NCBI GenBank assembly: GCA_943736015.1
Contig: OX031066.1
Coordinates: 24,288,127 to 24,352,126 of the forward strand
Reading direction: 5' to 3'
Length of the DNA: 64,000 bases
Source of the DNA: Tridacna crocea
Lineage: Eukaryota; Mollusca; Bivalvia; Cardiida; Cardiidae
Shown one piece after another: positions 47,101-59,294 of this stretch. The position numbers were made by a program, and so were the translations under genes. The notes under the pieces are model-generated. The model was not told the DNA's origin. It saw only the letters and a program-made list of their open reading frames with translations, and searched no databases. Within the stretch, counting starts at the first letter, position 1, and every line of letters starts with the position of its first letter.

Positions 47101-50100
47101 ATCATGTCAAAGTAATAATGCATCTCCATAAAGCACTGCACCAGGCCAGTCAGCATGTATAATAGATCCATAAAATTTATTTTGTCCAACAGCCCACTGA
47201 TTCATCAGGTAGAGAGCTCCTTGGACAAAGAGTAAATTTACAAATGACGGAAAGTTTTGACCAATACATGTATAAGCTGGCATGGACTGTGCAGGCTGAT
47301 ATGGATCAATACTCTGCAGTTGCATCAACCCCCGTTAACCCCCTTACAAAGCATAGCTCATTCTTTTTTGTTGGGGGGGGGGGCATAAAAAATAATAAGG
47401 TACATACTGAACCATGTTGATATCTTAAAGATTCCAGAAAATTATAAAATCTTGGCCTCCCGAAGTGTGTGGTGGCTGCCAGACCTGTGAACAAACTTTT
47501 GCCGGCAATCTTCTGAAAGTGTCTCTCACAAATGTACTGTAAAACAGTTTGATAACAGAATTAAAATCTGCAAGGCATGAATATAACTTTTCAGGTATTG
47601 ACCCTTTACCAAACAATGCCAAGTTTTAACAACCCTAAACAAGAAGAAATCTGAAAACATGGTGGAAAAAAAAGAAATGCAGGTAAACAAGATATTTCTC
47701 CTTTTCTCTCAATATTTTCTAACTCTGAAAAAATTAGTCTCAATTTTCAAGTCACATCTATATTGTCATCTACAAAAGTTTTCAATTTAAACAAGTCTAA
47801 GATTTTGACATTTGTAAAGAGGTAAACCTTTATTCTAGCCAACTCTTCTATTTTTCTAGGAACTTTTCTAAGATACTCCATGTTTTCTTATCTTGGAAGC
47901 TGCTTTTGCTGCCCTTTTAACTCTTTCCACATAATCCCAACATTTTACAACCAAGAGAATGAATCCTTTTGAAAACATTGATGGAAAAGGGGAAAATACT
48001 GGTCAACAGCATTTTCTCCTTTTTCCACAATGTTTTCTACCCTTCCTAAAACAAATTTCAAATTTTTAATCACTTTTATTCTGTCCTCTGCAAATGCTTT
48101 GATTAGGGACTAGTCTAAAATTTTATCATTTTGTAAAGAGTTAATCAGTAAACCCATTATTTAAGACACACCCAATTTGTCATCTACAATAGCACTAAAT
48201 TTGTGCAAGATTTTCAACATGCATTAATCATTTACCAAACAATTCCAGGTTTTCACTACAATGGGAAAGAATTCTATGGAAAACACTGTGGGAAAAGGGC
48301 TGGTTACCAGCATTTTCTCCTCTTCCTGCAATGTTTTGTATTCTATTATAGACAGATCTTTCAGGTTTAATCAATATTTCATATACTGTCTGCAAATGCT
48401 TTCAATCTGGACCAGCCTAATATTTTGTCTTGATGTAAAGAGTAAAAGAATGAATCATAAATGTGTTGACAATGTACAGTACTAGAAAGATTGAAAAAAA
48501 AAAAGATACCAGCATAGATGTTCTAAGATCAAATTTGGTCCGGATCTCTGTCACAAAGATGTGGGTTGTTACATAGTTACTGGTGTCCTTCTCCTCAACA
48601 TCTCTGATGATATCTGTCACCCACTCAAACTGCTTCTGGGTTCTTGTCACCCAGAGAAAATATACCTGTATAAAATAAGGAAAGAATGTTTATTATTTAT
48701 GATTGAAAGTGATGGTGATTGTGCCAGCTATCAAGAAGTAAGTGATTAATACAATGTATAACTTGTACATGACTGAATACTCTCTATTACTTGCCAGAGG
48801 ACAATATTTATTTTTTTTTTGTTTTCATTGTGGAATGAAAAAAAAAAAAAACAAGAGGGTCAAGATGGCCCTGGATCCCTCAACTGAATTTTTGAGAGGA
48901 CCATAGCCAATTGTTTTCAAAATCTAAGTGGCCATTTCAGAGAAGAAGAATTTTTAAGAATTTCTTCATGCCTGTATAGTGTGAATAGCCTACAGCCATC
49001 ACAGCCACGCTTCTTGATGGATAAAAATTTCTCGAGCAAATTTTGAAATGGGTAAGCTAAGAAACATTTCTGTGAAATTATATCAAAATCTGACCAGCCC
49101 TTTCAGAGAAGAAGAATTTTAAAGAATTTCTTCATGGCCATTTTATTGTATGTAGCCCCCATTCACCAGAGCCATGTTTATTGACGGAACAAAATTTTGC
49201 GAACAATTTTTTGAAAGGGTCATTGAAGAAACATCTCTGTGAAATTATTTCAAAATCTAACAAGCCCTTTCAGAGAAGAAGAATTTTAAAGAATTTCTTC
49301 GTGGCCATATTATTGCAAGTAGCCCCCATCACCAGAGCCATGTTTATTGACAGATCAAAATTTTGAGAACACTTTTTTGAAAGGGTCATCCGAGAAACAT
49401 CTCTGTGAAATTATTTCAAAATCTGACCAGTGGTTTCAGAGAAGAAAATTTTTTTAGAAATTTCTTCATTTCCGTATAGTGCCAGTAGCCCCCATTCACC
49501 AGAGCTATGATTCTTGACAGATCAAAATTTCGCGAATAGTTTTTGAAAAGGGTCATCCAAGGAACATCTCTGTGAAATTATTTCCAATTCTGACAAACGG
49601 TCTCAGAGAAGAAGAATTTTTAAGAATTTCTTCATTTCTGTATAGTGCAAGTAGCCCCCTTTCACCAGAGACATGATTCTTGACGCATCAAAATTTCGCA
49701 AACAATTCTTAAAAGGATCACCCAAAGAACATCTCTGTGAAATTATTTTAAAGTCTGACCAATGGTTTCAGAGAAGAAGAATTTTTAAGAATTCCTTCAT
49801 TTCTGTATAGTACAAGTAGCCCCCATTTACCAGAGCCACGTTTCTTGACGGATCAAAATTTCACGAACACTTTTTGAAAAAAGTCACCCAAGGAACATCT
49901 CTGTGAAATTATTTCAAAATCTGACCAGCAGTTCCAGAGGAGAAGATTTTTAAAGAATTACCTAGAAAATTCTATTTGGTTGCCATTGCAACCAGAGTTT
50001 TTGACGGAATCAAATTCTGTGAACAATTGTTAAAGAGGACCTCCAAAGGAATATTGCAGCCAAGTTTGCTCCAAAGTGGCTCAGCATTTTAGGAGGAGTT

Positions 50101-53100
50101 GATGTTTAACCCATTACCACACAATCCCTACTTTTGACGCCCCTGAGGAAGAAGCCTTTTGAAACACTATGGGAAAAGGGGAAAATGCTGGTAAGCAGCA
50201 TTTTCTCCTTTTGTCACACTGTTTTCTACCCTTCCCAGAACGAATTTCTATTTTTTAGTCACCTTTATTTTGTTGTCTGCAAATGCTTTCAATTTGGACC
50301 AGTCCAAAATTTTCTTGTGTGGTAAAGAGTTAAAGAATTGTTGACGACGCACGACACACAACGGACACCAGGTGACCCTAAAAGCTCCCCTTGAGCATGT
50401 TGTGCTCAGGTGAGCTAAAAACTAATCACACTGTATGAAAGTAGAAACTACAAGGTGGTTTCATACAAAAGTGTAATTAGGTTTTTGAGTCACCTGTTTG
50501 CGTAGCAAACAGGCTCTCATTGTTATCGTCCTGATCTATGGAGTGACGTAAGCATACCTCCGGCCTTGTACTGCTTCCTGTCCCAAGTTCGGGTTTACGA
50601 GATAAAACAGTTTTCTAATAATTCTGTGAACAACCCAGTTTTTTTCTGTTGTAAATAATTTTCAATTGTGCCTTTGTGATAATGAATTTGTCTACAAAGA
50701 CTGGGCTGTTTAATGGTTCAAAACTTTGAAACAATCATTTCATCCACAAGGGTACACATTAGCCTGATGTCTCTGTAAGACATCATCTCTAAAAATAGCG
50801 CATTACGTATATGTAAAAATACCTGCCACTAAACAAGTCTTCGGACACGCTGAGAAATCTTCAACTACAAGCATCTTTTCTGCTTCTATTTGCGGACAAT
50901 TCTCAGAGAAAACTGTTTGATAATTACCTACTAGAAGTACACTCTAACTCATACATTCTTACAATCCTAACTGCGAGCCTTATTTCAATTCAACGCTCAA
51001 CCTATGATCCGACAGAGAAAGGCGATGCCGAGTTAACACATTGCTTTTTTTCTCAACGTTAGGCTATTTTTTTTTAACGAATTTATAACGACATGTAATG
51101 GTTGCATTGCCCTCTTAGACATTCTTACACATTGCTTCTTCCCAGCTTCTTCCCAGCTTTTTAATCTAGACTTTAGATACTTTGCACACCCATATTCTAG
51201 GTACACCAGAGATTGTACATAGCGTATGCAATGTACACGGTTCTAGGCTGTACCAAGTTATCGCTTTGCAGGTGTTTTCTGGAATGTAGCTTTGCGACAA
51301 ATATAGATCTTGTAATCATGTGACGTATAAATGACATTTGCACCACGGAAATCTTTATGAATTTACATATTCATGAATCAGTCGCTGAAGCGGCCTTTAC
51401 TTCCAGCGTGCACTTACCTATGTAGAGAGAGTGCTTTGAAATTTACTATATTTAATTGGTTTTCGTTCATAAAGACGGCCAAATTTGTTAAAGTCTGCTG
51501 TTTTTTTTCAATGAGCGATTAACTTAGATCTAGTATTTATTAAACAACGTACAATTTATTAGTGCGGGTGTTAGAACGCAAGGTGCTTTTGTAACTGCCA
51601 AAATCTGCATTTACACTACGCAGTCCTAACAACCAGCAACCTGAGAAATTGACTTTTTACTCCGCTATAATTCAAATATAATAGAACAGATCAGTGTTTA
51701 CCCGCTCGAACAACAAGTTCGATCTTTATTGGAGTGTTTGTAATCTTGTGAAGGGTTTTTGTAAAGGGTAATAAAGCGAATCGCAAACATTTAATTTACA
51801 CCAAAGCAATATACATGTAGACAATTTTCGATTGGTGTGGAAGCACTATAATCCCTGGGACGTTATAAAACACAGACAAATATTAAAGGCTGATGATCAT
51901 GCTGTTGGGTTATAGATTTTATTGAGTTGTAGCAGTCACATTCATAGAGTCCATTGCTGGTCAAAACCTCAACCTGGACAACAACAAAAACAAATTATTT
52001 CTAAAGGACAGGTAGATCACTGAGTCAAATACTTGTTTGTGCTCCAAAGGCTACATTTCAGTCCAATGATCATGAAATTGCCCGGCTGTTTGTCTCAATA
52101 ATTTCTTTGACAAAACTGAATATAGGTCACCTGGGGATAAAAGAAAAAACCTAAAGGTGGTCATTAGGTCAAATCAGACGAAACTGTAATAGAGCTGTAG
52201 AATCCATTTATGTTCAGTGTAATACTTATGAAACTTTGTCAGACTGCTAAGATTAGATATGAGCGAGTTGCAAAAGGGCATTTTTTGTCTAAAAGTATGT
52301 CACTAGATCCTGGTGCCTAAATTTTAATTTCCACCACATTTTTTTAAATGTAAATTTTAATAGGGATATTTTGAATTTAGGATGACAACTCAGAAATATG
52401 CTTGCATGTTATACTGTCTTGTGTTTAAGTTATTTTGTATCTCGAATGCTTTCAATAGATTTCAACAAAAAAGGGTGAAAACTTCTAACCCATTACCCTA
52501 CAGGCGACTCTCAGGACTATCAGTCCTTTGATTTGTTTTGTTACCTACATGTACATGAAACAAAAATAATTCTCTCTATTCTTTATACATATAATTCAAT
52601 ACCACAGACCAAAAAATGCATATGAAGTATTCACTATGCTTATGTTAGAGACTAGTTACATGTGGATAATGAGCATGGGTCTGTAAGATAGCTTAGATTT
52701 ATAAACAATGCTATAATAATGTTAGAAATATGATTAAGTCCAAAAAAACAGAGCAATTAATCTTTCCACTCTTACTCCCAGAGTGTCATACTTAACCCTT
52801 TACCAAACAACAAAATTTTAGACTTTTCAAAATTGAAAGCACTTGCAGACAACAAAATAAAGGTAACTTAAAAACTGAAATTTGTTTCGAGAAGGGTAGA
52901 AGACGCTGTGGGAAAAGGAGAACATGCTGGTTACCAGCATGCTCTCCTTTTCCCACAATGTTTTCAAAAGGCTTCTATCTCTGGGTCGTAAAAACCAGGG
53001 ATTGTTTTGGAAAGGGTTAAGGACAAATAAAAATAATGGGATAAAAAAAAACAGCCCTGCCACTTCAAACATTTTGCCCAACCAAATCAATTATACTTAT

Positions 53101-56100
53101 ACTCTGCACATTTTTTCTTTCATGGAAAAGGTAAAGAAATCAATGTTTCTATAAAGACTAACTTCCTCTTTTGAGTATGTCTAATATGATATAGCTATCT
53201 CTTATTATGTCTGTAAGCAGGACTTAATCATCTGTACCTTTTTACACTGTAGGGGTATCTCAGAAGTTGTAGACTTATGTACAATGTCTTTCAGAATGGA
53301 TGCAAAGGGTGTGACTCCAATACCTCCACCTATCAATACAGACACTTCATACCTGTACCAATCCTGATGACCCTCACCAAATGGACCGTCCAAAATCAGC
53401 TAAAGTGATAAAATATACATACATACAAGCTTTGTGAATACTTTTTTTATACTGACTGAAACATGTTATCCATCAAGCGAAAAGGGAATCTGGGAATTCC
53501 CTACATCAATTAAATCAAAACAAATCGTCGATAGTACAGGTCCATTTAAGTTGATAATTAAAAAAAGATTGAATAACATGGTAGAATGACCACTCTTCAG
53601 AAAATATCATAAAAATGAAAAGTGTTGACCCTGGTCAGACTGTGCAAATTGCACAGGCTGACCAGGTTGACACTTTATCGCAGTTCCCAGATGATCCCTT
53701 TTTTCATATATTTTGTCATTTTCAAATGCTTACAATTTGGACAAATCCAAAGTTTTGTCATGTGATAAAGGGTTAAATCATTTGCTAGGGCAGTCATAAT
53801 GAAAGGTTGACAATACAAATTCAGTATGGTATGAGAAAAGACACAAAGTGATAGCCTGGATGGGTAGCTCAGTTGTTACTGACTCATAACTTGGTGCTTT
53901 TGAGTTTGATGCCCTGTTGTGGCAACTTTTCTTTCTGAAGATTTTTTGACTCTCACCTCTGTAGCCAGTGGCTTGGACAGAAAGCTATACAGGTGTGAGA
54001 AAGTCAAGAAAGACTTGCCTAGGTGCACTGACCACTCTGATACAATCTAAGCTACTAAAATGGAGTTAAGCTCTGATACAAACTAATAAAAAAAACAAAC
54101 AAACAAACTGATACCTTAGGCAACTCCTTCCCAATTCTGTTACTTGGATCATAGATCCTCCTCAAGTTATTGGTCCAGGGTCCCACAGCTCGTATGTGGA
54201 AGGTCACATGTTTTTCATGAGGGGCAGAGGTCATTGTAAAAGGGTGGAACTCTGTCCTGCCCAGGGCAACACATGATACTTGGGCCCACTGTCCAGATTT
54301 ATATTCAAACCCATCAGGCTTCTTCACTTTTATTGCTGTGACATCTATAATGAAAGCATTGAAAGCGCTGGTGTGGTATTTGTCAAAGTAGCCATTGTGT
54401 GGGATTAACAATTTGAAAAAAAAAATGTATGCAAGGTTACCATAAAATACTGCCTTTTTTCTCAAACTGTAAATATCAATTCATGCACAATCCAATGGAG
54501 TTGCACACAACTATGTGGGAAAAACAAGGCTAGGGATGAACAGATTGAGTGAAGTTTTGGGGACGAACTCGTAAGTCCTGAATTACGCTTACTTGAGTTT
54601 GCTACCTTTGGTTTTGCAAAAACTACAAAGCTCTCAAATCTCCTTTTGAACTTGTAGACAAATACCACAAAAATCGCTATCAGCTCATTGCGATAAAAAA
54701 CCTGTTTGGCTTCAAGAGCAAAATAGTTCCTTTTACAGCATCGATTTTGACCCCTTAACTGTCCACCAAGCTCCAGATTTTGGGCTAGTCCAAATAGAAA
54801 GCATTTGCAGATGACAAAATAGATGTGACTCAAGAACTGAAATTGGATTCGGGAAGTGTAGAAAACATCGAGGGAAAAGGAGAAAATGTTGGTTACCAGC
54901 ATTTTCTCCTTTTCATACAGTGTTTTCAGAAGGCACCTGCCATAGTGTTGTTAAAACCAGGGATTGTCTGGTAAATGGTTAAATCTTTACCAAACTACAA
55001 TACTTTGAACTAAACCAAAGCAAAAGCATTTGAAATGCAAATCATTTGAAATTCGATTCAAGGTTGGAATGTCTTTTGGTGCTGTGCTGGATGCTAAAAA
55101 CATCTTGCAAATCCTTCAAATTCAATTATAAAATAGTCTAAAAGTATTTCTTACCTGATGGTAGGAGTTCCGCTTTCAGGACCGTAAGTTTTATAGTTGT
55201 GCGACTCAGGCTGATGAGTTTGTCTATTGTAAACAGAATGGCGGGTCCCATTATATAATATGGGAAATGTGGGTCCTGTACCAGCCTGGCACTTCCATGT
55301 AGAATCATGAATATGTAGATCAACCAGTAGAGTTTGTGTGTATTCCAGAAGGCATGGAACAGGTATCGACGGGCATATGGAAGGGCAAAGATGTACAGAA
55401 CTATAACTAGCACTGTCAGTATAACCCCGGTTAGACCTGAAGAAAACATGGAAGTTCTTGAATATTTTTTTTTCAATTCCATCACCCCAAAAATGGTCAT
55501 TTAGGCAAAGCAGCCAGTGCTGATCGAAGATCAGACTACAGATCAATATTTTGTGTGGTCAGATCTTGATCTACACTAGCCACAAATGTGTGGCTAGTGA
55601 AAGGTGCTTTGAGGGTTAAATTGGTTAACGCTTTACCAAACAATCCAGTTTTAATGATCCTGGGAAGATAGGCTTTTGAAATAAAAAAATGTGAGAAAAG
55701 GAGGAAATGCTGGTAACAAGCATTTTCTCCTTTTTCCTACAATGTTTACTACCCTGTCAAAGACCATTCCTTTGTTTCAGCCATACTTTATTTGTTGCCT
55801 GTGTAATGCAGAGAAATGACCCCCATTACAAAATGACCTATGGTCATTTCTCGACGTAGAATAATGACCCGGGTCATTTTTCTATGTCGAAAAATGACCC
55901 ATGGGTCATTCCTCTACGTCGAGAAAGGACCCGGGGATCATTTTGTAATGGGGGTCATTTTTCTGCATTACAGCTGCAATTGTTTTGAATTTGGACAAGT
56001 CTAAAATTTTGGAGTTTTGTAAGGGATAAACAAGTCAGCCTTAACTTTTACATGTCACATGAGATAGCAATAATTCCTTTGTCTAATATTTTTGTTATAT

Positions 56101-58828
56101 CATTACAAAAAGTAGTTAACTTTTCGATAGAAGTTTCTCTTGTTGGTTCTCTGTTACCTGTGCTATCATGCTATATATAGTTATCAATTACAGTGTTTAC
56201 CTGTCATAGTGGTAAAGGTCCAGTATTGAAAACTGGCAAGCTCATGGGACCTGTAAGAATGAAAATCAGAACATATCTATTGATAATGTATAATCATGAT
56301 GGAAAACACACAGTACATGTTATGATGACAAACCAAATTAACCCTTTACCAGACGACAAAATTTTAGCCCTGTCCAAATTGAAAGTATTTGCATACAACT
56401 ATGTCAGTGTGGCTCAAATGGTGCAACTGTTTATTGATAGGGAAGAAAACATTTTTGGAAAAGGAGAAAATGCTGGTTACCAGCATTTTCTCCTTTTTCC
56501 ACAATGTTTTCAAAAGACTTCTTTCCAAGGGTTGTCAAAAGTCGTCATTGTGTGGGAAAGGGCTAAATAGCAGTGTTAGTTAGATAATTCTATTTATATT
56601 CTTGTCAGTGAATTACAGGGATTTTACAGTGAATAATACCACTTGTGATAAATATCATTTATGGTATCATCACTTGTGGAAATATAGTTTTCGGATGTTT
56701 GAAAGAACTTCTTTTTTCATATATTGCTCTTATTGTACCATTCTTGATAAATATTACAATACAATGGGTGAATAAGAAGTATAATATATATAGGATAATC
56801 AACTGGTTGTGTGTGATATTGAAAATCTCTCCCTCAAATGTGGTTTGATATGGTTAAAAAACGCGTCCTTTGTACTTGTTTTTTCAACCGCATCACACCC
56901 CCCATTGACTGTTGTACAAATTGTGAAATTTGTCTTTGAAAGGATAAAAAACATAGTGAAAAATGAAGGAAATGCTGGTTATCTGTATATTTTTGTTTTC
57001 CAACAATGTTTTCAAAAGTCCTTTTCTTAAGGGTCGTTAAAACTCAGGATTGTGAAGTAAAGAGTTCAATTAGTACAACACTATAAAACAGGGGAAAAAT
57101 GCAGTTAAAAGGAAAAGAATAATTTTCTTGAATTATTGAGGACAAACTTACTGCTCCTTTTCATAGTATGTTACTCTCTGCTCTTGCCAGATATAACAGA
57201 CAAAAACAGTGTAGAAAACTCTGTAGTGTTCTGCTCTGCATTTTTTTTTTCTGGCTGCAATTTCCACTTTGCATTGCAGTACTGTGAAAGTTAACTAATA
57301 ATTACTCACGCTCGGAAATATTCCCTAAAGTAACAGTTGAGATCTGTTGAAGGCTGTGTAGAGATAGAATACAGGTTAACACCATGGGCCACAATGTGTA
57401 GTACTGTAAACAAAATAAAGTTTCAATAAACTTACATGAAAATATATTTTATTTGAATTAGTTTATTTTCAATATAGTTGGACAAAAATGGTATGATTTT
57501 CCTGGTTTTTTTGAAAATAGGGGGTTCTAAAACGTGAAATTAATCACCCACAAAATTATTTGAAATTAACAAAGTAGCATTTTTATACAGTTTAGAAGTT
57601 GTTTTGAATGAATATTGATCAACTGATGATATTTCTCATAGTTTACTTTTTTTTGTATATTTTGGGCAAATTATGGGGCTTAGTGAACCAGGCCCTTTTT
57701 GAGACCCTTAAGTGGAGGACTTATAAATAAATTGTGGAAAAATGAGAAAATGCTCAGGGTGACATGATTTGCCTTAGCCGTGAACAAGTTTTCAAATCGC
57801 CTGCCACCTGACCGTACAAATGTCCTGTGTCGGAAATACAAAAGAAACAGCGAAAAATATTGGAAATAGTAAATGAAAAATATTTTAACTCTTTACCACA
57901 CAATCCGACTTTAAATGACCCTGAAAAAGAAGCCTTCTGAAAACATTGAGGGAAAAGGAGAAAATGCTGGTAACCAACATTTTCTCCTTTTCCCACAATG
58001 TTTTCTTCCCTTCCCAAAACATATTTCAATTTTTCAGTCACTTTTATTTTGTCGTCTGCAAATGTTTTCAATTTGGACCATTCTAAAATTTTGTTATTTG
58101 GTAAAGAGTTAAATGAGGCGATGAGGAGAAAGTATTCCTAGACGATGACGTGTGTGCTCAATGTATGTCTTCTAAAAGCAATATTTTTAGCTTGAAAATC
58201 AATGATTTTTGCCCCGTAAAAACTATTACCCGTTTTATACAGCTCTAGTCATTTCAACATAAGCTCTTTTTCTTTATTCCTCTTCGTTGCAAAATATCCA
58301 CAAAGGCAAGGAATTTAAAAGCATAGAGGAAATGATTCCTAAACAGCACTTGCTCTTTTTACCGCAATACTTTTAACCCATAACAACATGGGTTGAGACT
58401 TTTTGCTACATGTAAATTTTCTGCATGTCCAGGGATCATTCTACCTCATGAATCAGCCATTAGCCAGACAAAATGGAATTTATAGATCCATAATTATTTG
58501 ATGTCTTGCCTGAAACAATGGAACACAGAGTTTCATTTAAAAAAAACTTTATGAAACCGCATGGCTCATGCATATATATAGTTGACCAACACCTTACCTG
58601 TAAAAAACAGTGCAACACAAGCTACAAACTTGTGCATGGAATGGAACGAATCAAAAGGTATATAAAAGTGGAGGAAAGTTTCTCGTAGGAAGGTAATGGT
58701 GTTTTTACACATTGTGATCAAGAGGACAGCATACGTAAACATGATCCCACTGGCAGCCCCTCGACTCATAGTCACCCCATGTCCAGCAATCCTACGCAGT
58801 CCACCATTTTCCCTTTCAAAGGCATAAA
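44069..58828 (-). CDS. DUOX: DUOX gene, 3' part: dual oxidase, last nine exons (5' part outside the window)
   Basis: Transmembrane NADPH oxidase of the DUOX type, which transfers electrons from cytosolic NADPH through FAD and two haems to oxygen, making H2O2. Nine exons join in frame to 484 C-terminal residues plus stop. Haem histidines occur as two pairs with canonical spacing: His65/His79 (14 apart) and His158/His171 (13 apart), counted from the first full codon in the window. FAD site HPFT (252-255) and SAP (258-260); NADPH site DGPFGEGH (299-306), GGGIGVTPF (319-327) and CGPGPM (453-458); the C-terminus is ENF, as in the family. DUOX is favoured over NOX1-5 by [33 protein letters not shown] and [21 protein letters not shown]. 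The peroxidase-homology and EF-hand exons, and probably the exon just before 58828, are not in the window. Confidence 0.92.
44325..44537 (+). mobile_element. TTAA hairpin MITE
   Basis: Both TTAA ends; in the last DUOX intron. Confidence 0.83.
44557..44587. repeat. 31-bp palindrome, repeated family
   Basis: GATCAGACTGCACA-TTC-TGTGCAGTCTGATC. Relatives at 37143-37188, 40597-40627, 55527-55570, 59129-59161 and 63003-63040, often continuing into GTAGATC/GATCTACAC. Confidence 0.75.
44796..45003 (-). mobile_element. TTAA hairpin MITE, sharing TTAA with the next copy
   Basis: Full ends, but the palindrome is cut short (one arm followed directly by AAAGTCTTCTTTC). Its right TTAA is also the left TTAA of the 45000-45233 copy. 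Confidence 0.8.
45000..45233 (+). mobile_element. TTAA hairpin MITE, reference copy (piggyBac-like)
   Basis: Family description. Copies are about 225 bp and begin TTAACYCWTTACCACACAAT and end GGTAAAGRGTTAA, so the ends are imperfect inverted repeats (CCCTTTACCA...) abutting TTAA, the target duplication used by piggyBac-type transposons. About 75 bp from the left end lies a palindrome of about 50 bp centred on GGTAACC or GGTTACC, with arms rich in GGAGAAAATGC. The right half carries TCTGCAAATGCTTTCAAT and TTGGACCAGTC. There is no coding capacity; short ORFs across it are artefacts. Plus strand here means the palindrome lies nearer the left end. Confidence 0.85.
45300..45525 (+). mobile_element. 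TTAA hairpin MITE
   Basis: Perfect palindrome, outer ends mutated (GTTACCCC; GAGTAAA). Confidence 0.8.
46925..47110. mobile_element. GGCAGGGGACT repeat, partial
   Basis: Same left part as the 10475 copy, cut at TGAATCATGTCAAAG where another repeat begins. Confidence 0.6.
47408..47536 (-). CDS. DUOX: DUOX exon n-1
   Basis: Residues 402-444. [19 protein letters not shown] and THFGRPRF, conserved in DUOX. Acceptor tttacag and donor TCA|gtatgt; 43 codons. Confidence 0.97.
47600..47825 (+). mobile_element. TTAA hairpin MITE, degraded
   Basis: Left end ACCCTTTACCAAACAATGCC, decayed hairpin; 64 bp from DUOX exon n-1. Confidence 0.65.
47917..48144 (+). mobile_element. TTAA hairpin MITE
   Basis: Both TTAA ends. 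Confidence 0.82.
48234..48445 (+). mobile_element. TTAA hairpin MITE, left arm truncated
   Basis: Hairpin reduced to GGGCTGGTTACCAGC with a long unmatched arm; right end diverged; 64 bp from DUOX exon n-2. Confidence 0.7.
48510..48665 (-). CDS. DUOX: DUOX exon n-2
   Basis: Residues 350-401. [20 protein letters not shown] and KFDLRTSML, the DUOX NADPH-ribose/adenine region. Acceptor atacag and donor CTG|gtatct; 52 codons. Confidence 0.97.
48855..50420 (+). repeat. ~166-bp tandem array in a DUOX intron
   Basis: TTTCAGAGAAGAAGAATTTT recurs at about 48934, 49099, 49270, 49434, 49603, 49768 and 49930. The array tail is GACGACGCACGAC..., ending GTGCTCAGGTGAGCTAAAAA, a sequence type common in bivalve genomes. 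Split by a TTAA MITE. Confidence 0.82.
50106..50333 (+). mobile_element. TTAA hairpin MITE inside the 166-bp tandem array
   Basis: Both TTAA ends; splits the last array unit from the array tail GACGACGCACGAC. Confidence 0.87.
50421..52791. other. DUOX intron interior, nothing recognised
   Basis: No exon is needed here because flanking DUOX exons join in frame. Short inverted pieces such as CCTGTTTGCGTAGCAAACAGG (about 50499) only. Confidence 0.5.
52792..53020 (-). mobile_element. TTAA hairpin MITE
   Basis: Both TTAA ends; stem variant GAACATGCTGG/CCAGCATGCTC. Confidence 0.85.
53238..53399 (-). CDS. DUOX: DUOX exon n-3 (NADPH site)
   Basis: Residues 296-349. [12 protein letters not shown], then [20 protein letters not shown], the glycine-rich NADPH-binding loop. 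Acceptor ctttag and donor AAG|gtacag; exactly 54 codons. Confidence 0.97.
53461..53705. mobile_element. ATGACCYGTCA inverted-end MITE, copy 4
   Basis: Ends decayed (ATGTTATCCATCAAGCG; CCAGATGATCCC); inner palindrome TGGTCAGACTGTGCAAATTG.. present. Confidence 0.55.
53700..53776 (+). mobile_element. TTAA hairpin MITE, right end only
   Basis: ATATTTTGTCATTTTCAAATGC to GATAAAGGGTTAA.. with TTAA intact. Confidence 0.6.
53848..54055 (+). mobile_element. tRNA-derived SINE
   Basis: GGGTAGCTCAGTTGTTACTG and GAGTTTGATGCCC on the plus strand, then a diverged body; 60 bp from DUOX exon n-4. Confidence 0.65.
54115..54344 (-). CDS. DUOX: DUOX exon n-4 (FAD site)
   Basis: Residues 219-295. [13 protein letters not shown], the FAD-binding HPFTMTSAP, and HIRAVGPWT. 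Acceptor attatag and donor gtatca. Confidence 0.97.
54755..54982 (-). mobile_element. TTAA hairpin MITE
   Basis: Both TTAA ends. Confidence 0.82.
55155..55436 (-). CDS. DUOX: DUOX exon n-5
   Basis: Residues 125-219: membrane helix after [19 protein letters not shown], haem helix with His158/His171, [18 protein letters not shown], and the start of the FAD domain (KAELLPS). Acceptor cttcag and donor G|gtaaga. Confidence 0.97.
55625..56030 (+). mobile_element. TTAA hairpin MITE split by another MITE
   Basis: Left part 55625-55801, right part from about 55973; the 55802-55972 palindromic MITE sits in the TCTGCAAATG region. Confidence 0.8.
55802..55972. mobile_element. Self-palindromic MITE (TGTAATGCAGA ends), copy 1
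   Basis: Ends TGTAATGCAGAGAAATGACC and complement; the interior repeats ATGACCCRTGGGTCATT-type palindromes and GACGTAG/CTACGTC, so nearly the whole 171 bp folds on itself. Inserted in a TTAA MITE. Confidence 0.85.
56201..56250 (-). CDS. DUOX: DUOX exon n-6 (50 nt)
   Basis: Residues 108-125 ([16 protein letters not shown]). Short exon with acceptor cttacag and donor G|gtaaac. Junction codons give Ala108 and Gly125, as expected for DUOX. Confidence 0.9.
56338..56567 (-). mobile_element. TTAA hairpin MITE
   Basis: Left TTAA intact, right end GGGCTAAA. Confidence 0.82.
56900..57068 (-). mobile_element. TTAA hairpin MITE, very degraded
   Basis: Only the hairpin remnant, CAGGATTGTGAAGTAAAGAG and flanks are recognisable. 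Confidence 0.45.
57310..57403 (-). CDS. DUOX: DUOX exon n-7
   Basis: Residues 77-108. [19 protein letters not shown] carries haem ligand His79; CYFREYFR follows, a DUOX signature. Acceptor tttacag and donor GC|gtgagt. Confidence 0.93.
57885..58112 (+). mobile_element. TTAA hairpin MITE
   Basis: Both TTAA ends and a near-perfect palindrome. Confidence 0.87.
58598..58828 (-). CDS. DUOX: DUOX exon n-8 (first exon seen)
   Basis: Fragment residues 1-76. Begins mid-gene with [18 protein letters not shown], then two membrane helices ([34 protein letters not shown]) with haem ligand His65. Acceptor tttaacag and donor ACAG|gtaagg. Confidence 0.93.
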
Positions 58829-59294
58829 CTGTTAAAAAAAATGAAACTTTAGCAGTAAAAAAATGTTTTATTTATCTAGAACTTAAAAAAATGCTGGCAG
58901 CTAGCGTAACTACCGGTATATCATCCATCACGGCAGTTTTCAGAACCTTAGAAGTTGTACTACAATTGGAATCTTTGTTGTAAATAAGCTGATGTTAAAC
59001 AAAACAATGATAGTTTACTCTCTCCTGCTAAAGGCATTGACTGAAACCATCAAACTGATAGTAAAAACATTAATTTGTAAGTTATTTTTGGGAGCAAAAA
59101 TATCTTTTTATCAGACAGTGAGGTTCCAAAATCAGACTGCACTTTCTGTACAGTCTGATCTTGGATCTTTACTGTCTGCAAACAGGCCTGAGTTTTTTAA
59201 ACTTCTGAAAGTAAATCAATATTTGTGAAGACTTGATTATAGAGACCATCAAGAAAGCATTGCAGCATATACAGATATTACTCAATTATAGCTA

